The translations under genes and the position numbers were made by a program. Shown in pieces: positions 47,891 through 61,510 of a DNA stretch of 64,000 nucleotides (its first letter is position 1; every line of letters begins with the position of its first letter). Origin of the DNA: Chromobotia macracanthus (Eukaryota; Chordata; Actinopteri; Cypriniformes; Botiidae). The stretch is from assembly GCA_036877525.1 (NCBI GenBank), contig JAZGTH010000015.1, positions 8,207,001 through 8,271,000 on the forward strand, written 5' to 3'. The notes beneath the pieces were generated by a model. The model was not told the origin of the DNA and made no database searches. It saw nothing but the letters and a program-made list of their open reading frames with translations.

Positions 47891-50800
47891 TTTTTTTGCC
47901 ATTTTGGGTCCATTTCAAACTATTTCAGCTGTATTCAAGTTTATAGTTTTTAAATGTTTTGTTGAAAGTTTATATTCATGCAAGTAAATCAAAGTCACAA
48001 TTAAAGCATCAAGTAATTTCCTAAAATGCATAATTCAGTTTTTCATAGTACTTTTACGTATATGCAATTTGATTCTGATAAGTGATGCAAGTAAGCACAT
48101 TACAAAACTCGCTGTTACTGCTAAATGGCTTTTATTATTCTTCTGCAAAGTTTATGAAGTTCCGATTACTTGCATGTAAATGATTTTAACTGCTGTAATC
48201 ACCCACATTTACTAAGATTGAATGTGTTTTAATGTGACTACAGTCAGAAACGGTTTCATTTAGATGTCCATAGATGTGGGTATCATTATGGTTTAATGTG
48301 AGTAGTAGTGCGTATTATTGGTTTGTATGATTGGCAATTAACTATTTTGAACTGTTACAGTATTTGAAAATATTTGGTCGGTAGCATAATTGTGATTTCT
48401 TTTTATTTGTAGCTACATACCTCACCACACACATGCAGGTGTGTTTTATCCGAAGACAGTAAAGTAGACTGGAACTGAATCTTTTGTCTGCTGTAGTGTT
48501 GGCTCTAAGTGCCATACCAGAGTGAGTGCCATCTCATTAAATGAGGATAATAGACCCTCAGCTGTCCAGATTATAGACGTAGCTCATCCAAATAATTGGA
48601 CTACTGTAAACATAGCTGTTTTATTATTCCACCTTTCTCTAGTAGTGTTCCACAGTTTGCATTTTTGAAAGTGATATTTAGTTTAATAAAGTTAAAGAAA
48701 CCATACCGTAGAAGACCCTTGTGGTGTCCTTTTATCACAGGCCCCCCTGATGACAGCCCCAGCTGTGGTGTCCATGTGTGCCACATGAGTTTAAGTTGAT
48801 ATTTGACTGCAATACTGTCATCTTGTCACTCCCCACTGTTTCCCAGCTTCTCGTGACTGCTGCTGTCAATAAGCAAGTCGTCAAAAAGGCCAAAAACTGA
48901 AGTGGCTCAGTGCGGATCTGTATCGTTACACTTTAATGTGAACTACCCTTGAGAAGGACAGACAGGCTTTTATCCATGAAAGCAGAAGCATATCAAGGCC
49001 ACCTCCACCACTAGTTGTTTTTTTCCACATGTGAGCAACGTTGTGTGAGGCAGTTTTGTGAACTATTTCTCTTGCAGGTGAAGTATATAGTGTCAGAGCC
49101 CCAGCACAGTCGTGACATATACAGGGTTACCTACATGTACTACACCTGCGGATGCTCTGCTAGGGCACTTGTGTTAACTTGAGGAGAACTGACTTTATAC
49201 AGGACAACAAAAAAATCGCCTTGATACTAAGGCAGTGAAAAGTCACAGCAAAAATGGCTATAAGTAAAGCTGAGTTCTGAGGAAATGTCTACCATGATGT
49301 TTTGAATCTAATGCAATGACGGTCAGACATTTGTAATCAGGATTTAAATGACAGGGTGTAATGAGTTTCCTTGTGCCTCCCATAGTTGCTTAGCAAACTA
49401 TAATAAATATATAACTATAAACACTTCTCTCATTGAATAATGACTGAAATAACAACTGTATCTTACATCAACTAATAGCTTTCTGATCACTATAGCAGCT
49501 TATAACAGTGTCACTGCAGACTGGTGAATGTGTTCTGTGACTCTGAACTGCGGTTGTAACATATTATGTTGTTCTTGTACAGCGTGCGTCATGTTCTTGA
49601 TCCATATCCTCCTCTTTGTCCAGTGAGGAAATAAAAAGCCTGAAAAAAATAGGTGATAACGAACAAATCTTCATGAAACAGCTCAAAATGCATAACTGAG
49701 CTCGCTGTGTTACTGTATCAGAGTGAGTCATCAGCACTTCCTGTTCTGATCTGAGGTACACACACCCCAACACAAATACTTACTTATTTGCACCCGTACA
49801 TACACGGTTTGTATGGTAGAAACGCAGCATGCGCGCACACACCCCTGCCGCTTCCGTCGCCGGCCTCGTTAAGTAAAACAGAGAGAGGCTAATGCATTTG
49901 GATTTGGCACTGTGCAAATTCATTGCCGCTCCTCAGACATGACCCACTTTATCTGAAGTGGAGCCCCATCCGTTCTGCTGAAAATCTATCACCATTAGAG
50001 CACAGCTCTACAGTCCCACTGCCTTGTGGTGTTATAGAGACCCACATATGCACAAATGCACACAGTGTGTGTCGGCCCAGGGGGGAGCAATCATGTCCCT
50101 CTACAGGGGATGGAAAAGTGACAGAAAGAGGGACACAGATGTGTGTGTGAGTGTGTGATACTGCATGTTCTGCCAAGCAGTGAGCATTTAGGACTCAAAT
50201 TTTGCTTGATGAATGGAGGACGTGCTAAAACGCTCCATGCGGAAGGGGTTTGTTTAAATGAAGAATGCACATATGAGTAGAAGCAGCAGTTTATCCCTCT
50301 TTCTGTGAGCGTGTATGTTTAGGACTATGAGGCATAAAGGATCCGGATTATGCTGTATATGAGAGGATAGGATAAACAGATTTAGGAGATGGAAAAACAT
50401 GAGTGGAAGATCAGAAGACGGGAGATTTAGCATGAAGGAAGCTGACAAAGAGCAAAAGTTAAAAAATGGAAATGCTAAGCCGCGAGTGGGGCATAGCTAC
50501 TTTGCCACAGATTAAAATGACTCCTGACTACTTAGTAATTAGAGATTACTACAGAGAGAGAGAGAGAGTAAATGAAGGTGTCATGCTAAGGCAGCAGGTG
50601 TCAGAGGACATGTGTGTGCTTCTTTAAAAAATGGGTGGAGGTGGAAATTAGAAATGGAAAAAAGATGTGGTGGTAGAGATATAAAGTCAGGAGTTTGTGA
50701 CAAAATGAAAAAACAAAAGGTAAAACAGCAGGCAGGAGATAAATATAGAAAAGAAAAAATAAGAGAGAGGAGGGGGTTGATTAATGAGATTTAATCCATG

Positions 50801-51588
50801 AGGTAATATCAGCAGTGCAGGTAATTCTGGAGGTAAGGGAGATAGTGGTGTAAATCAGAATAATAATGATTCTTTTTATAAAAGTTGGATTTGCAATTAT
50901 AACAAGACCCATGAAGAATCCACAATTGCACAGATTTTCTGCCCCTTTGTGTTTGTTTTTCTTCCCTAGAATCACATTTCAAAGAGTTTTTAATATATTG
51001 CTGTAAGCCAGTTACGAAAAATAATTAACGTTTTTATTTTATATTATAATATATTATTAATGCATTTAAATGTCTGAGTTTTACAGACATATTTTGTGTC
51101 ATAAACTGTTTTGGTTCAGTGTTGGGTTGCCTCTTGATTTTCAGCTCAGAGTCCCAGATTTGTTTAACACATTTTTAAATTTATGCCACTGAATGTTGCA
51201 TATTTCCCTCCACAATCTGTGCAGAAAGGGGTTCAGAAACTGTACAGATTTCGTGTGGGTCTAGCTGTAAACAAACAGTATCTCCTGCTCCTTTAATGAT
51301 GGTACAGTGGGCTTAATGATTTTATAGTGAGGAGAAATAGAGACGAGAGAGGATGTGGGAGGTGAGCGGTTACAGCGGGAACAGCAGGTGTTATGGAGCT
51401 CTGAGATGAGAGAGTTGATTATTATGATCATGTTGATGACGCCGCTGATGAGCGAGAAGAATCAGACAGGAAGAGAGAGAGAAAAGACTGATTAGAATTT
51501 GAAAGGCATTTTGATGGCCACTTCACTCCATCTTAGGAATGAAGCTCCATTGACCTTTTCTGCTCTCTTTCTGTTACGTCACACATTC

Positions 51589-51590
<2 letters not shown>

Positions 51591-51643
<53 letters not shown>

Positions 51644-51657
51644 CACACACACACACA
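51591..51657. repeat. (CT)n followed by (AC)n microsatellite
   Basis: About 25 CT units (51591-51640) followed by about 8 AC units. Confidence 0.95.
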
Positions 51658-53686
51658 GGTGTTTACTAAATCTATACCTGTGTGCCGAGTGTCACATGCA
51701 AGCCACTGTGTGACCTTTTGCTGTTGTGTCTCAGTGTGTAAAATAGATACATGTCTGCACAGGAACTGCCTTATGAATGCTGATGGACATGCAACACTGG
51801 CATCCATACACAAAATTTCTCCAGCTCGCTGTTCAGACATTTATACTGAATTTGTATGTGTTTGCATAGTAATGTGGTGATGCTCTAGAGACATATGTCA
51901 TTATAAAACAAAACTAACCATGTGTGTGTGTAGCTTGTTTGTCATCTTATTCTGATTCAGAGTTTGATTCTGAATCTGATGAGGTTCTGCTGAGATGCAG
52001 TAAATACACGTGGGCAATTTGGGACTTTTGAGAAACCCGAATTCGAAGTTAATTAGGTACTTATTTTTGAGGGGGATGTGTTGAATGACAAATCAAGCTG
52101 GCCAGTTTGTGTTTGATCATTTACAAAAATGTGTGTGTGTGTAGGATGATAAATGGTAATTTTTCCCACACTGACAGCTATGGGAATTAACTATGGGTTT
52201 TCATACTAAGATAATGATATTATCTATAGTATACCCTACCCCTAAACCCAGCAGAATGAAGTGCATTAACTGCTTACCCCTTAATGACTGGCTATTACAG
52301 GTATACACCAGGCTTCTGTTGTTTTTAATATACGCTAATTATAATTACTACAGAGTAACCCTTAGCCCACCATAAAAGATATCATTAGATTTAGAATTAT
52401 TTTTCCAATTCAGGATGCCTCTGGATGTCCCCAAAGGGTTTCGTCAGATTCAGTGCACTTCTAAGGACAATGTTGTCAACAAAGAATAGCCAAGTGATCC
52501 CACAGACATGCACATCCACTGTACTAGTACATGATGATATATTGGGCCCCATATTAATAGTTCTGAACTATTTACTCTCTCCTTTCTTCCCTGCGGACAG
52601 CGGATCATTTTTCTTGTACTTGTTCTCTCTGTACTTGACAACTTTATAGAATCTGTCTCACACTGAATTAAGGAGTTGTGAATCACTATAGAATTGCTGA
52701 GGGATAGAGTGCAAACATTGGATATTATCAGTGGAATTTAATAAGAGTAAAATGTATAACAGAAAATGCTTCAGTATAATGAACCTTAATTTAAGTGCAG
52801 TTACAATTTACATACAAACAGTGTGGCTGATTTATCATACACCCTGACAGGCAAAATGCTGTCTCACCATGTAATTTAATGTCAAAGCTTTAATTGAAAC
52901 TCTTGTATACTCCACAGCACTAATGCACATTTAATTAACAATACAACATATTTTTATACAGCTTTTAATAAGAGTATGACATGTTGGACAGGTATAATAG
53001 TGTGTCATATCAATTTCTCAAATGCCAGCTTTCACTTTTACTGTTTTAATTCTATTAATGCTTTCTCTCTCACTTTCTATCTAAGTCTTTCTCTATCTCT
53101 CTCTAGCTCTAATGACATCATTCCAGTCTCCCTCCTTTTTTCAAAGTCATTTTCATTCTCTTCATCTCATTTAAAGACTCGGCGGGAGAAATGGCCGTGA
53201 CCGGAGAGACGTGGTTGTGAAAGCATGTGACGACTCACAGCGGTACAAGTGTTTCCTGTGTATGAGGCAGCGGAAAGTCCTGTGAAATTGTGAGAAATGA
53301 AAGTCAGATGTATTTGGGCCTGTGATTGGCCCGTTTCAAAAAGAGACCACTTTCAGACTTAGTGTGAGACAGAAAAGTCCCACACCACCCACCTCCTCCA
53401 TCCCCCATCCTACACTGGCCAAACCAAATGGAAATAACAGGATGAGAAATACAAAAATGAGAAACTTATGGTGAAGGAGTGACTTTTTATCTTTTATCCT
53501 CCCTTGTGTTGTTAATGGCTTTCATGATGCAAGTATGTGAAATATTTGGACTGTGTGATTTATAAGAGGCTGGTACTATGAGGATGGCACATGTTTAGGC
53601 GTGTCATCTGTTTGGCATTCCTGTAGATAAGTCTGCAGGAACCAACTGCAGAACATGTACAGCCTGGGGATTTACAGAAAAAGGAT

Positions 53687-53718
53687 CTGTGTATTTTAGA
53701 CTAGTCTAAAATACACAG
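53687..53718. repeat. Perfect 32-bp palindrome
   Basis: CTGTGTATTTTAGACT is followed at once by its exact reverse complement AGTCTAAAATACACAG, with no spacer. An oligo-T run follows at 53722-53731. Confidence 0.95.
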
Positions 53719-54143
53719 GTCTTTTTTTTTTTAGTACAAGCACCTCAAGCAGTGCAGGCAGCTGATCAAGGTTTATAGGGCTCTTTCAGTCTTCCCAGAA
53801 TTCTCTCTTAATATTGATGGGGGCTAATAAACCAAAGTCATTCCACTTTCTGGATCGTTTTGTCTGAGTGCTGGTCTTAGAATAATTACTTGTGTCATGT
53901 GGAACTGACCCCAACTCAGTGCCATTTGGTTTTCTTGCATGCTGCGCTAATTTTACCTTTTCAGATCCTCACAGTTCAGGACAGTTAACCCTGAAAGCTA
54001 TTAATTAAACAAGCTAGTTTTTCTCATAATGGCAAGTATCCTACGCATAATATAGTCATAATTGGTTAACTTAATGTTCTTAAGTGCATTTTCATGTAAA
54101 ACAGTGTGTGTTCCAAGTTTTTGAATTAAACATCACAAAAAAA

Positions 54144-54202
54144 CGTGTGTGTGTGTGTATGTATGTATGTATGTATGTATATGTATATATAAAACATCAC
54201 AA

Positions 54203-54269
<67 letters not shown>

Positions 54270-54326
54270 ATATATACATATACATAGATATAGATATATA
54301 GATATAGATAGATAGATAGATAGATG
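54144..54326. repeat. Compound TG/TATG/TA/GATA microsatellite
   Basis: Runs of TG, GTAT, TA, TACATA and GATA follow each other. The short unit 'aaacatcacaaa' occurs twice, at about 54128 and 54192, suggesting slippage duplication of the flank. Confidence 0.9.
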
Positions 54327-56720
54327 CATATGTATATGTACATATTTGTACAAATTTATGTTATATATCTAATACAATTAAGTTTTAATATGTGACAAAA
54401 ATGTTAAAAAGTGTCTTCTTAGGGCTGTATGTAAGATTTGTTAGAGTATCACACTGTCCTGCACATAAGCATTGAAAGGTTGAGGAATTACTCCTTGTTC
54501 CAATTGGCCAAAGCAGATGAATCTTCAGGCTTGTGTGAGAGAGAGACTTTAAGTCTGAGCTTTGGATTTAAATAAGGTATCTGTACATAATGATCTCAAA
54601 TGACTCTGAGGCTAACCACAGACCCCCACATAGATAACTGCTTTTCACTTGGCCTCTCTTTTCCTCAGCTAATCGCTTAACAACATCGCAGAACATGCAC
54701 ACATGAGTAGTTGTGGATCAAGGTTGGGTGAAATTGCATTTCTTTTTGCTCTAAGGGCGCTGATAGTGAAGTGTGTTTAGATGCCCTCAAGCTGACGAAG
54801 TCTGGCTAACTGTAACTCAGCTTTTCACTTAAACCATCCATCAAGTTCCTCAATTAAACTGTGTGTCAATAACCACAGCGAGTGTGAGGCTGCTTTGCCT
54901 CATAATGTTGTGGAATTAGCAATCAAACTAAAGGCATCCTGGCTTCACTTGTGAGCTGTCTGTGTGCTCTGTTTTTGTTTTTCTAATCTGAGCCTTTTGG
55001 CACTTTTATTAAAAGCACAGTAGAGAAAGGACAGGAAATAATAAGGTCAAAGAGAGAAGAACAGGATCTGAATACAATGTGTGCTGTACTCAAACTCATA
55101 TCACCCACAAGTACATGCTCCGACCTACAGATGCTGACAGATTCAACAGCTGCATGTAAACTTATATCCTTGTGGTGAATGCCTTCTTTTGTAGCAAACT
55201 GGTTAGCAACCTTTTTTTTAATGTATTCAAGATGTTCAATGACAAAAAATTAAATGGGACCTCATACAGTTGCCATAATGAGCATTCCCATTTCTCCCAT
55301 TAATTTTTCCATGAGTGGTCTGTCTTCTCTTTATACAGTCTCTGACTGTGTTGATGAGCAGATCAATCTAATAGTGGTGTCTCACTATCACACTCCTCGA
55401 ATGTCTCTCTTAAGATGACATGTGTTGTACCTCTTTTCTCCAAGCCTCATCTACCGCCTTCACTCTCTCTCTTTTTCAGGCAGGTCGTTCATCCGTTACA
55501 CAATCTCTCTTTCTCTGGCTGGCCTGTAGCCTTGAGTTGTATTACTGCTGGCTGGTTGTGCAGAGATAAATCCTAAAGACTAGCAGTGCTGATCACTGGC
55601 GCTGATAGTTCAGCTGGATTGGCCTGTTAATTGCTGCTCTGAGCCGGATCTCCACTGGGAAGAGCTGGAATCTTGATGGGGTCTCTCACTCTTTCTCTTT
55701 GTCTGTCTGTGAGGGGATAGAGTAAGGGTGGTCTGATCCAGGAGTGACCTCACACAGTCACTGCCTTCAAAGAAATCAGCCAAACCATTCAATGGATTAA
55801 ATGAGAAGCGGATTCTTTATGTTCCTGTTTATGTATGCTGTACCATTGTGTTTTCTGAAAAAAAGCCACTGCACTGTAAACTATTACTGTTAGGAATGTA
55901 AGAAAGAAATGCAGTCAATTATGAAGGGATTATAGGACTGCCAAACATTTTTGCAGTTTAATCATTACACTCTCATTTTATAATCATTGCCTAATAATGC
56001 GTTGGAGAGCTGCATCCCATGGTCTGTTTAAAAAAACTTGTGACTGTATTATACATATCTTAAAACTATATAGTATTGTCATTAATTGGTTTTCAGAGGA
56101 GGATTGTCTCATTGAAACATTGAGAACTTATGTAAAGCTGCTTTGTAACCTAATGTGAAGAGTATTATACAAATAAACATAACTTTGATGTTGGGATTGG
56201 CATAACATCACAATAGTTGCCCTACCACAAGAAAATAGGTTTTATCGTATAGGTTTTTATTGTAACCCTCATCTAATAAGGTTATATTTAGTTTATTTTA
56301 ATTATAAAATAAAACCTGTAACTTGTTTTTAAAAATGTTAATAATTTAAAATGTTAATAATTAAGCTAACTACAGATTTTAGATGCAAGCTATCACTAAG
56401 CATTTTTGAGTTGGAGAAACTTCACTTTTCAGTGTTTTTGTGTATTTGAGGGAGAGAGAGATGTTTGCTTCAGTGTATAAGTTGTCTTCTTTCAGTAGAA
56501 AAACAAGAGCAGCCTGCTCTGTAGGAGCTTCTGGTCTCTGAGGGTACTGTGATTGGCTCAGCAGGGAGGCATGAGAGAGAGGCCAATGAGGTGGAAATGA
56601 ACTACACTCAACCTCCCATTTGAACATACACCCTTTCACTCACACATTCAGACAAACACAGTTCTCTGAAACACATCTGTAATTACCCTTTAACTGTTCA
56701 AATCACTGAAATATGATATG

Positions 56721-56875
56721 ATGTAGCTTACTGTTTAAAATACAAGCTGGTAGCCAAAAGGTTGAAACAGAGTGGGTTCAAAACCCTACAGGGTGATCTG
56801 GGCTTAGCCCTAGACTTCCACAGGTTATGCTCAAAACTGGTTCTGTGCCATCTAATAAATGTTGCATGTAAAGGG
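56721..56875 (+). mobile_element. tRNA-derived SINE, second type
   Basis: The head 'tgtagcttactgttta' is followed by 'gctggtagccaaaaggttg' and the B box 'gggttcaaaaccc' at 56774-56786, which fits the polymerase III consensus. The tail 'tctaataaatgttgcatgtaaa' resembles the SINE tails elsewhere in the window. Confidence 0.6.
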
Positions 56876-57827
56876 TAGGTGTAAATCTCTAGATTGCCAA
56901 CATTTGTGAGTCAGGGTGTACAGGTTTTTACCTGTACTGCTGTAAAAACAAACTGGTATATTGAATACATAAAAAGAAGAACTAGTTTTTGTGCTTTGGC
57001 TGCTAGACAGTTTAAATGATACAACCCTCGTAAAAGTTGTGTCTTGGTAATGTCAAGTTAAAAATAGTATAAATTACAAAAATGTTTTTGAAATAGGTTA
57101 TTATTATTACATGGCTTGAAATTATGACCACAAAGTGTGTCCCTGTAAGTGTACTGCACATTTATTGCTGCGAAAAAAGTATAATTTAATTAGTAAATGT
57201 TATAAGCTACTTGCCTCTGATATACTTCACTTATATCTGTAATGTTATGCCTTTTAAAATGGCTCAGAATACCTGGGCTATAACAATCAAGGATCATGGT
57301 CAGTATCTTCAACCATTACATCCTTTAAAATACAAATTAACATTCAAACCTGACATGAGACTCCTTCTGATTAAACCAGCATAGAAACTTTTCGTGTTTT
57401 GTCACATTATTGGTTCATACAAAGTCCTGGGGGTCTTTATAAAGAGCCAATTTAGTGTGCCTGCACTAAAGTTTGAACCCAGTTCAGTAAAGCTCCCCAC
57501 GGCAGCAGTCAAATAGTGTGCGCTTCCCCTCAGAAGCTGAATCTTTAAACTCAGTCACCTTCAATCAATTGAAGACAGTATTGGACTTCTCCTCCTTAGG
57601 GGGCTTTTAGACAGGAGAGCAGAGGAGGAAGGGAGAAAAATTCAACCCGTGTGAATTGCTTTTTAACCTCTGTTAAATATAAAAATAACAGGTTCATGTC
57701 TTGGTAATGCTTGTGATGTGATTTGATTAATCTTCTTACTGAAAAAAACATAGTTAAAAGAAGCCTAAACTGGTTTGCTGGTCTTATAATAGCTGTTTTT
57801 TTATGGTCTCTTTTATTTGGTCTAGTT

Positions 57828-58020
57828 CAGGGGTGTCCAAACTCGGTCCTGGACGACCAGTGTCCTGCAGAGTTTAGCTCAAGCTTGCCTCAACACACCT
57901 GCCTGAAAGTTTCAAGCGTGCTAAATAAGACGTGCTTCATTAGTTGGTTCAGGTCTGTTTAATAGGGCTTATAGCTAAGCTCAGCAGGACAGTTGCTTTC
58001 CAGTAGCAGGATTGGACCTG
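57828..58020. mobile_element. hAT-like non-autonomous transposon with terminal inverted repeats
   Basis: It begins CAGGGGTGTCCAAACTCGG and continues GTCCTGCAGAGTTTAGCT. The far half returns as an imperfect inverted copy, AGCTAAGCTCAGCAGGACAG to GGATTGGACCTG. The flanking 8-mers gtctagtt (57820-57827) and atctggtt (58021-58028) agree at 6 of 8 positions, fitting an aged hAT 8-bp target duplication. This palindromic repeat type is abundant in cyprinids. Confidence 0.7.
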
Positions 58021-58028
58021 ATCTGGTT

Positions 58029-58215
58029 GTTCCCTTGGCCTGGCCAGGCTGGTCTTGAGCCTGTTTAGATGGTCTGTCAACTTGGCCAAACTGGTGTTCA
58101 GCTGGTGGTGGTTTAGCTGAAAGACCAGCTTAGTGCTCAAAGCCCTTCTAAACCCAGCTAACAGACCGGCCCGGGGGCAAGACCAGAAGCTGATTTTTAG
58201 CAGGACCAGTTCATT
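58029..58215. repeat. CCAGCT/AGCTGG-rich palindromic repeat beside the hAT-like element
   Basis: Repeated short words such as ggctggtc, gaccagc, cagctggtgg and aacccagctaac on both strands give an imperfect inverted structure. It looks like a second repeat nested next to the hAT-like element. Confidence 0.45.
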
Positions 58216-60696
58216 CAGTGCCAGTGAAGTAGCCCTATCATGGAAAAATGTGTTTGTTGTAAATGGAACAGTCTAGAGCAGATAAGCACTTGAGATTCTG
58301 TCTTCTGGTCTTCTGAGACTCTGGATAAAGTTGCCTACCACATTTGGAGAAACCCTGTGTGAGATGGATGAATGACAGCAATGTGTGCAAGAGATTTGAA
58401 ACTGTAACTCTGAGACTATTAATCTCTCAGCATTTTTTGTGGGACGTTATAGTCGACATCCACTACTCTTGCCTGCTGCGTTTCATTGACGTCTTCCTGC
58501 TGAGCAGCCCGGAGTGATGATGTAATGTTCAATCCGTCTATAAATATCCCCTTATTGAATTGATTTTAGATGCCGTTTTAATGACATGATGCTGTGTGGG
58601 CTTGTGTGCAGCCACAGGGTGCTGCAGCATGCATGATACATAGGTAATCACAGGTAATCGCTACATGCACACAGCTCCATTTGAGCAGCTGATTATTTTA
58701 TTTAAATCTTCTACATGATTTGTGGTGCGTATTAACTTGTAAGCGAGACGTACTGGTAGGGATGTGCACAACTACATGATTTTGAAATCAACTGATCTGT
58801 TGGTTGCTCGGACAACTAATTGAATCAAGCCACATCTATTTGTATACAATAGCACTTTTCACAATACACTTACTCAAAGCAGTTTTACAAATCATTAGTA
58901 CCTATAAATGTTATGTTTTAGGGTTGTTTTATGGTTATATACACAACATACTAATAATTAAGCAATTGGGAGGTCCTAACACAGTTATTGTAGGATAAAC
59001 ATTTTTGTTATACTTATTATTGGTGTTAAATGTCTCTAGTGATCTCTTTAAACAGGTCATAGACTAGCGTTGTATAAGCGCACACTTCTTGTGCAGACTC
59101 CCAAGTAGCTCATTTATTTTTGTGATTCAGACATTACGTAAAGTCATCTTACAACTCATACATATGTAATTTATATACTTTTTTATGAAGAAAACATCAC
59201 ACGGGCTGCAAAAACGATCTCAGGTCTGCGTATTGAATGGCACTGAGCTAGATGGAGTGGTAGATGGGTTTTTTAGTTAACAAGGATGCAACGCTCCAAA
59301 TTTCCATCAAGCAGTGGTACTTTAATGGCCAAAAAGTTCTAACCTTGTCTTAACAACCATTGTTGCTTAAAAAAGAAATCTAATAAACTAGTCGATAATA
59401 GATTAATCATTAACTGCCGACCATTGTGACGTATCCATTGTGATGTTATTCAAAGAGTTTGTGATTAAAACAGTTGACCATATATGGAAATAATATGGAC
59501 GTGATTGTATGCTGACAGTCATGAAGAGTGACGGAAGCAACAGCCAATCAATAACAGCTCTCAGCACGGCTCTGACAGACAGCTGGTAAATTGAATAGTA
59601 GCGTGACTGCAAGACAAATCGACACAATCAGATCTGCTGAAGAAGAATGGATGTTAGAAACAAATGTGTGCACAGTTTCATTGAAGATGAGCCAAAGATA
59701 AATAATGTAATTTATTCAATGGCAGTGAGATGGAAAGCGACACAGAAGTCATGACAGAGAAAGTGAGTGAGAAAGTCATTATGCGAGGGAGATGGGGGGA
59801 TAAGATACAGTCAATATTAAAACTACAGTTTTACTTGTGCTTGGATCACACTTTCCCCTCAATCTATCTCCTCAGTGTTCTCTGTCATTAATTTTTCAGA
59901 GACAATCTGCCTCTTGGACCTGAAACTTCTGTCACTGTAACACTGTACCATTCTGTGTCATTTTTCTGCACTCTTTTGTCTTAAGTCCTTCTGTTATTTC
60001 TTCTGCTACAAGGCCATTGCTTATTGTGCATTGTGGCTTCTGTCTGGAGTGTTTGTGCATATGGGAGTATGTATGAGACTGTATATTTGATCACTGTTTA
60101 GAGGAGGCTGTTCTTACTACACTGCTAAATATCAACCTTTTGTCATCAACAAAAGTCATCAACAGTCCAAGTTTCAGATCAAGTCTAGGCCATGTGCACA
60201 GGTCAGTAGGGAGGGATTTACAAATGTTAGCTCCATCTAAGAGGAAGGACAAGTGAATACCAAACTACTGTTCAGTATTAGCCATTATCTATATATCTAT
60301 CTATATTTACCATGGTACGTATCCAAAAATCATGCTATTTCTGTACATTTTTACATTCTGTATATGTGTCTCTATACCATGTTTGCCCTTGCTGCTTGTT
60401 TTAGGAAAAGAAGAAGACAAATGAAAAACATGTCCATCTCTTGCACTTCCTCTCTCTCCCTTGTTGAGTCTGCTGGACTTCTCCATCCATCATTTACCCT
60501 TTGCCCTTTCTCTCCAGTTATTTTCCTGCTGCATGTTCCCCTGGACATTTCTCATTTGTGGAGTGAAAGTTGCTGGTTGAATAATCATGTTTGTACTGCT
60601 TAATAGTACGGCCCTCTCTCTTATTCTGTGATTGAGCCAAGGGAGCTTATCTTTTATGAACACATTTACCCTGCTCATCTCCCTGTGTACCCCCCC

Positions 60697-60700
<4 letters not shown>

Positions 60701-60735
<35 letters not shown>
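60701..60735. repeat. (AC)n microsatellite
   Basis: About 17 CA units. Confidence 0.95.
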
Positions 60736-60738
<3 letters not shown>

Positions 60739-61189
60739 TCTGTCCTCAGTCCCCATACTTGATTTATGTTGACCCCTCAAGCTAATGAAAAATACAGAAA
60801 AACTGCCCCTGCAAACATTAAATCAGCCCAGACTTCAGCTGTCATTGTGAAAGTACTGCACTTGTTTGATTTCTCGTGTCTCAAGCAGTTGCTGTTAATG
60901 ACAATCCTGAAGTGCTTCGCAGCCCCTCTGCTATTATAATCATCCTTGTCTGTCATCTGTGTGGAAATTGCCTTGACTCTTGAAATATGTTACTCATAGA
61001 CCTAAGAGAGTTTGATGTGGCATGATAATACAAGCCCTTGGAGAACAACTCAGCATGACCGGTTGGTGTGGTGTGTTTTTTAGAACTGTCATCATGGGGT
61101 CAAGCTGCCGGGGCTGAGAAACAACTATGACAAATGAATGGTTAGGGGTCAGAACTGGCTTAATACCAGGTGCTGACATCAGAATGGTA

Positions 61190-61510
61190 CGAGGGGCCCT
61201 GTATTCCCCCGTGCAGATGAATCAGGCACACTTTGAATTAAAGCGCTAAAGAAAAGGAGGGACGCAATCTAAAATGCTTAAAATGAGATCGCAACGCTCC
61301 CTTCAAGCAGCCAAAATTAAATGAAAGAGGGAGATTTTGTCATTATATAATCTTGCTAGCTATGTGAATATAGGGCCGACTGCTGGGATTTTATTTTGCT
61401 CAGATTCCCGTCGGGGTCCTCTCCCACTCATTTACAATCGTTTAACACAAACAGAGATTCCTGTAATTAAACACCGGAGGTAAAAGACAAGTCTGGTTAC
61501 ATTCTGTAAT
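61190..61510. other. Candidate conserved non-coding element
   Basis: Complex sequence free of simple repeats with homeobox- and POU-like words (GAATTAAAGCG near 61238, AAAATTAAATG near 61313, TGTAATTAAAC near 61462). No open frame with splice sites is seen. Conservation is untested. Confidence 0.25.

Noticed and set aside
54084..54353. Tyr-Ile repeat frames on both strands
   Set aside because: Translation of a TA/TG microsatellite.
56774..56786. tRNA gene suggested by a good B box
   Set aside because: No complete cloverleaf can be drawn, and a SINE-like tail follows, so it is a SINE head.
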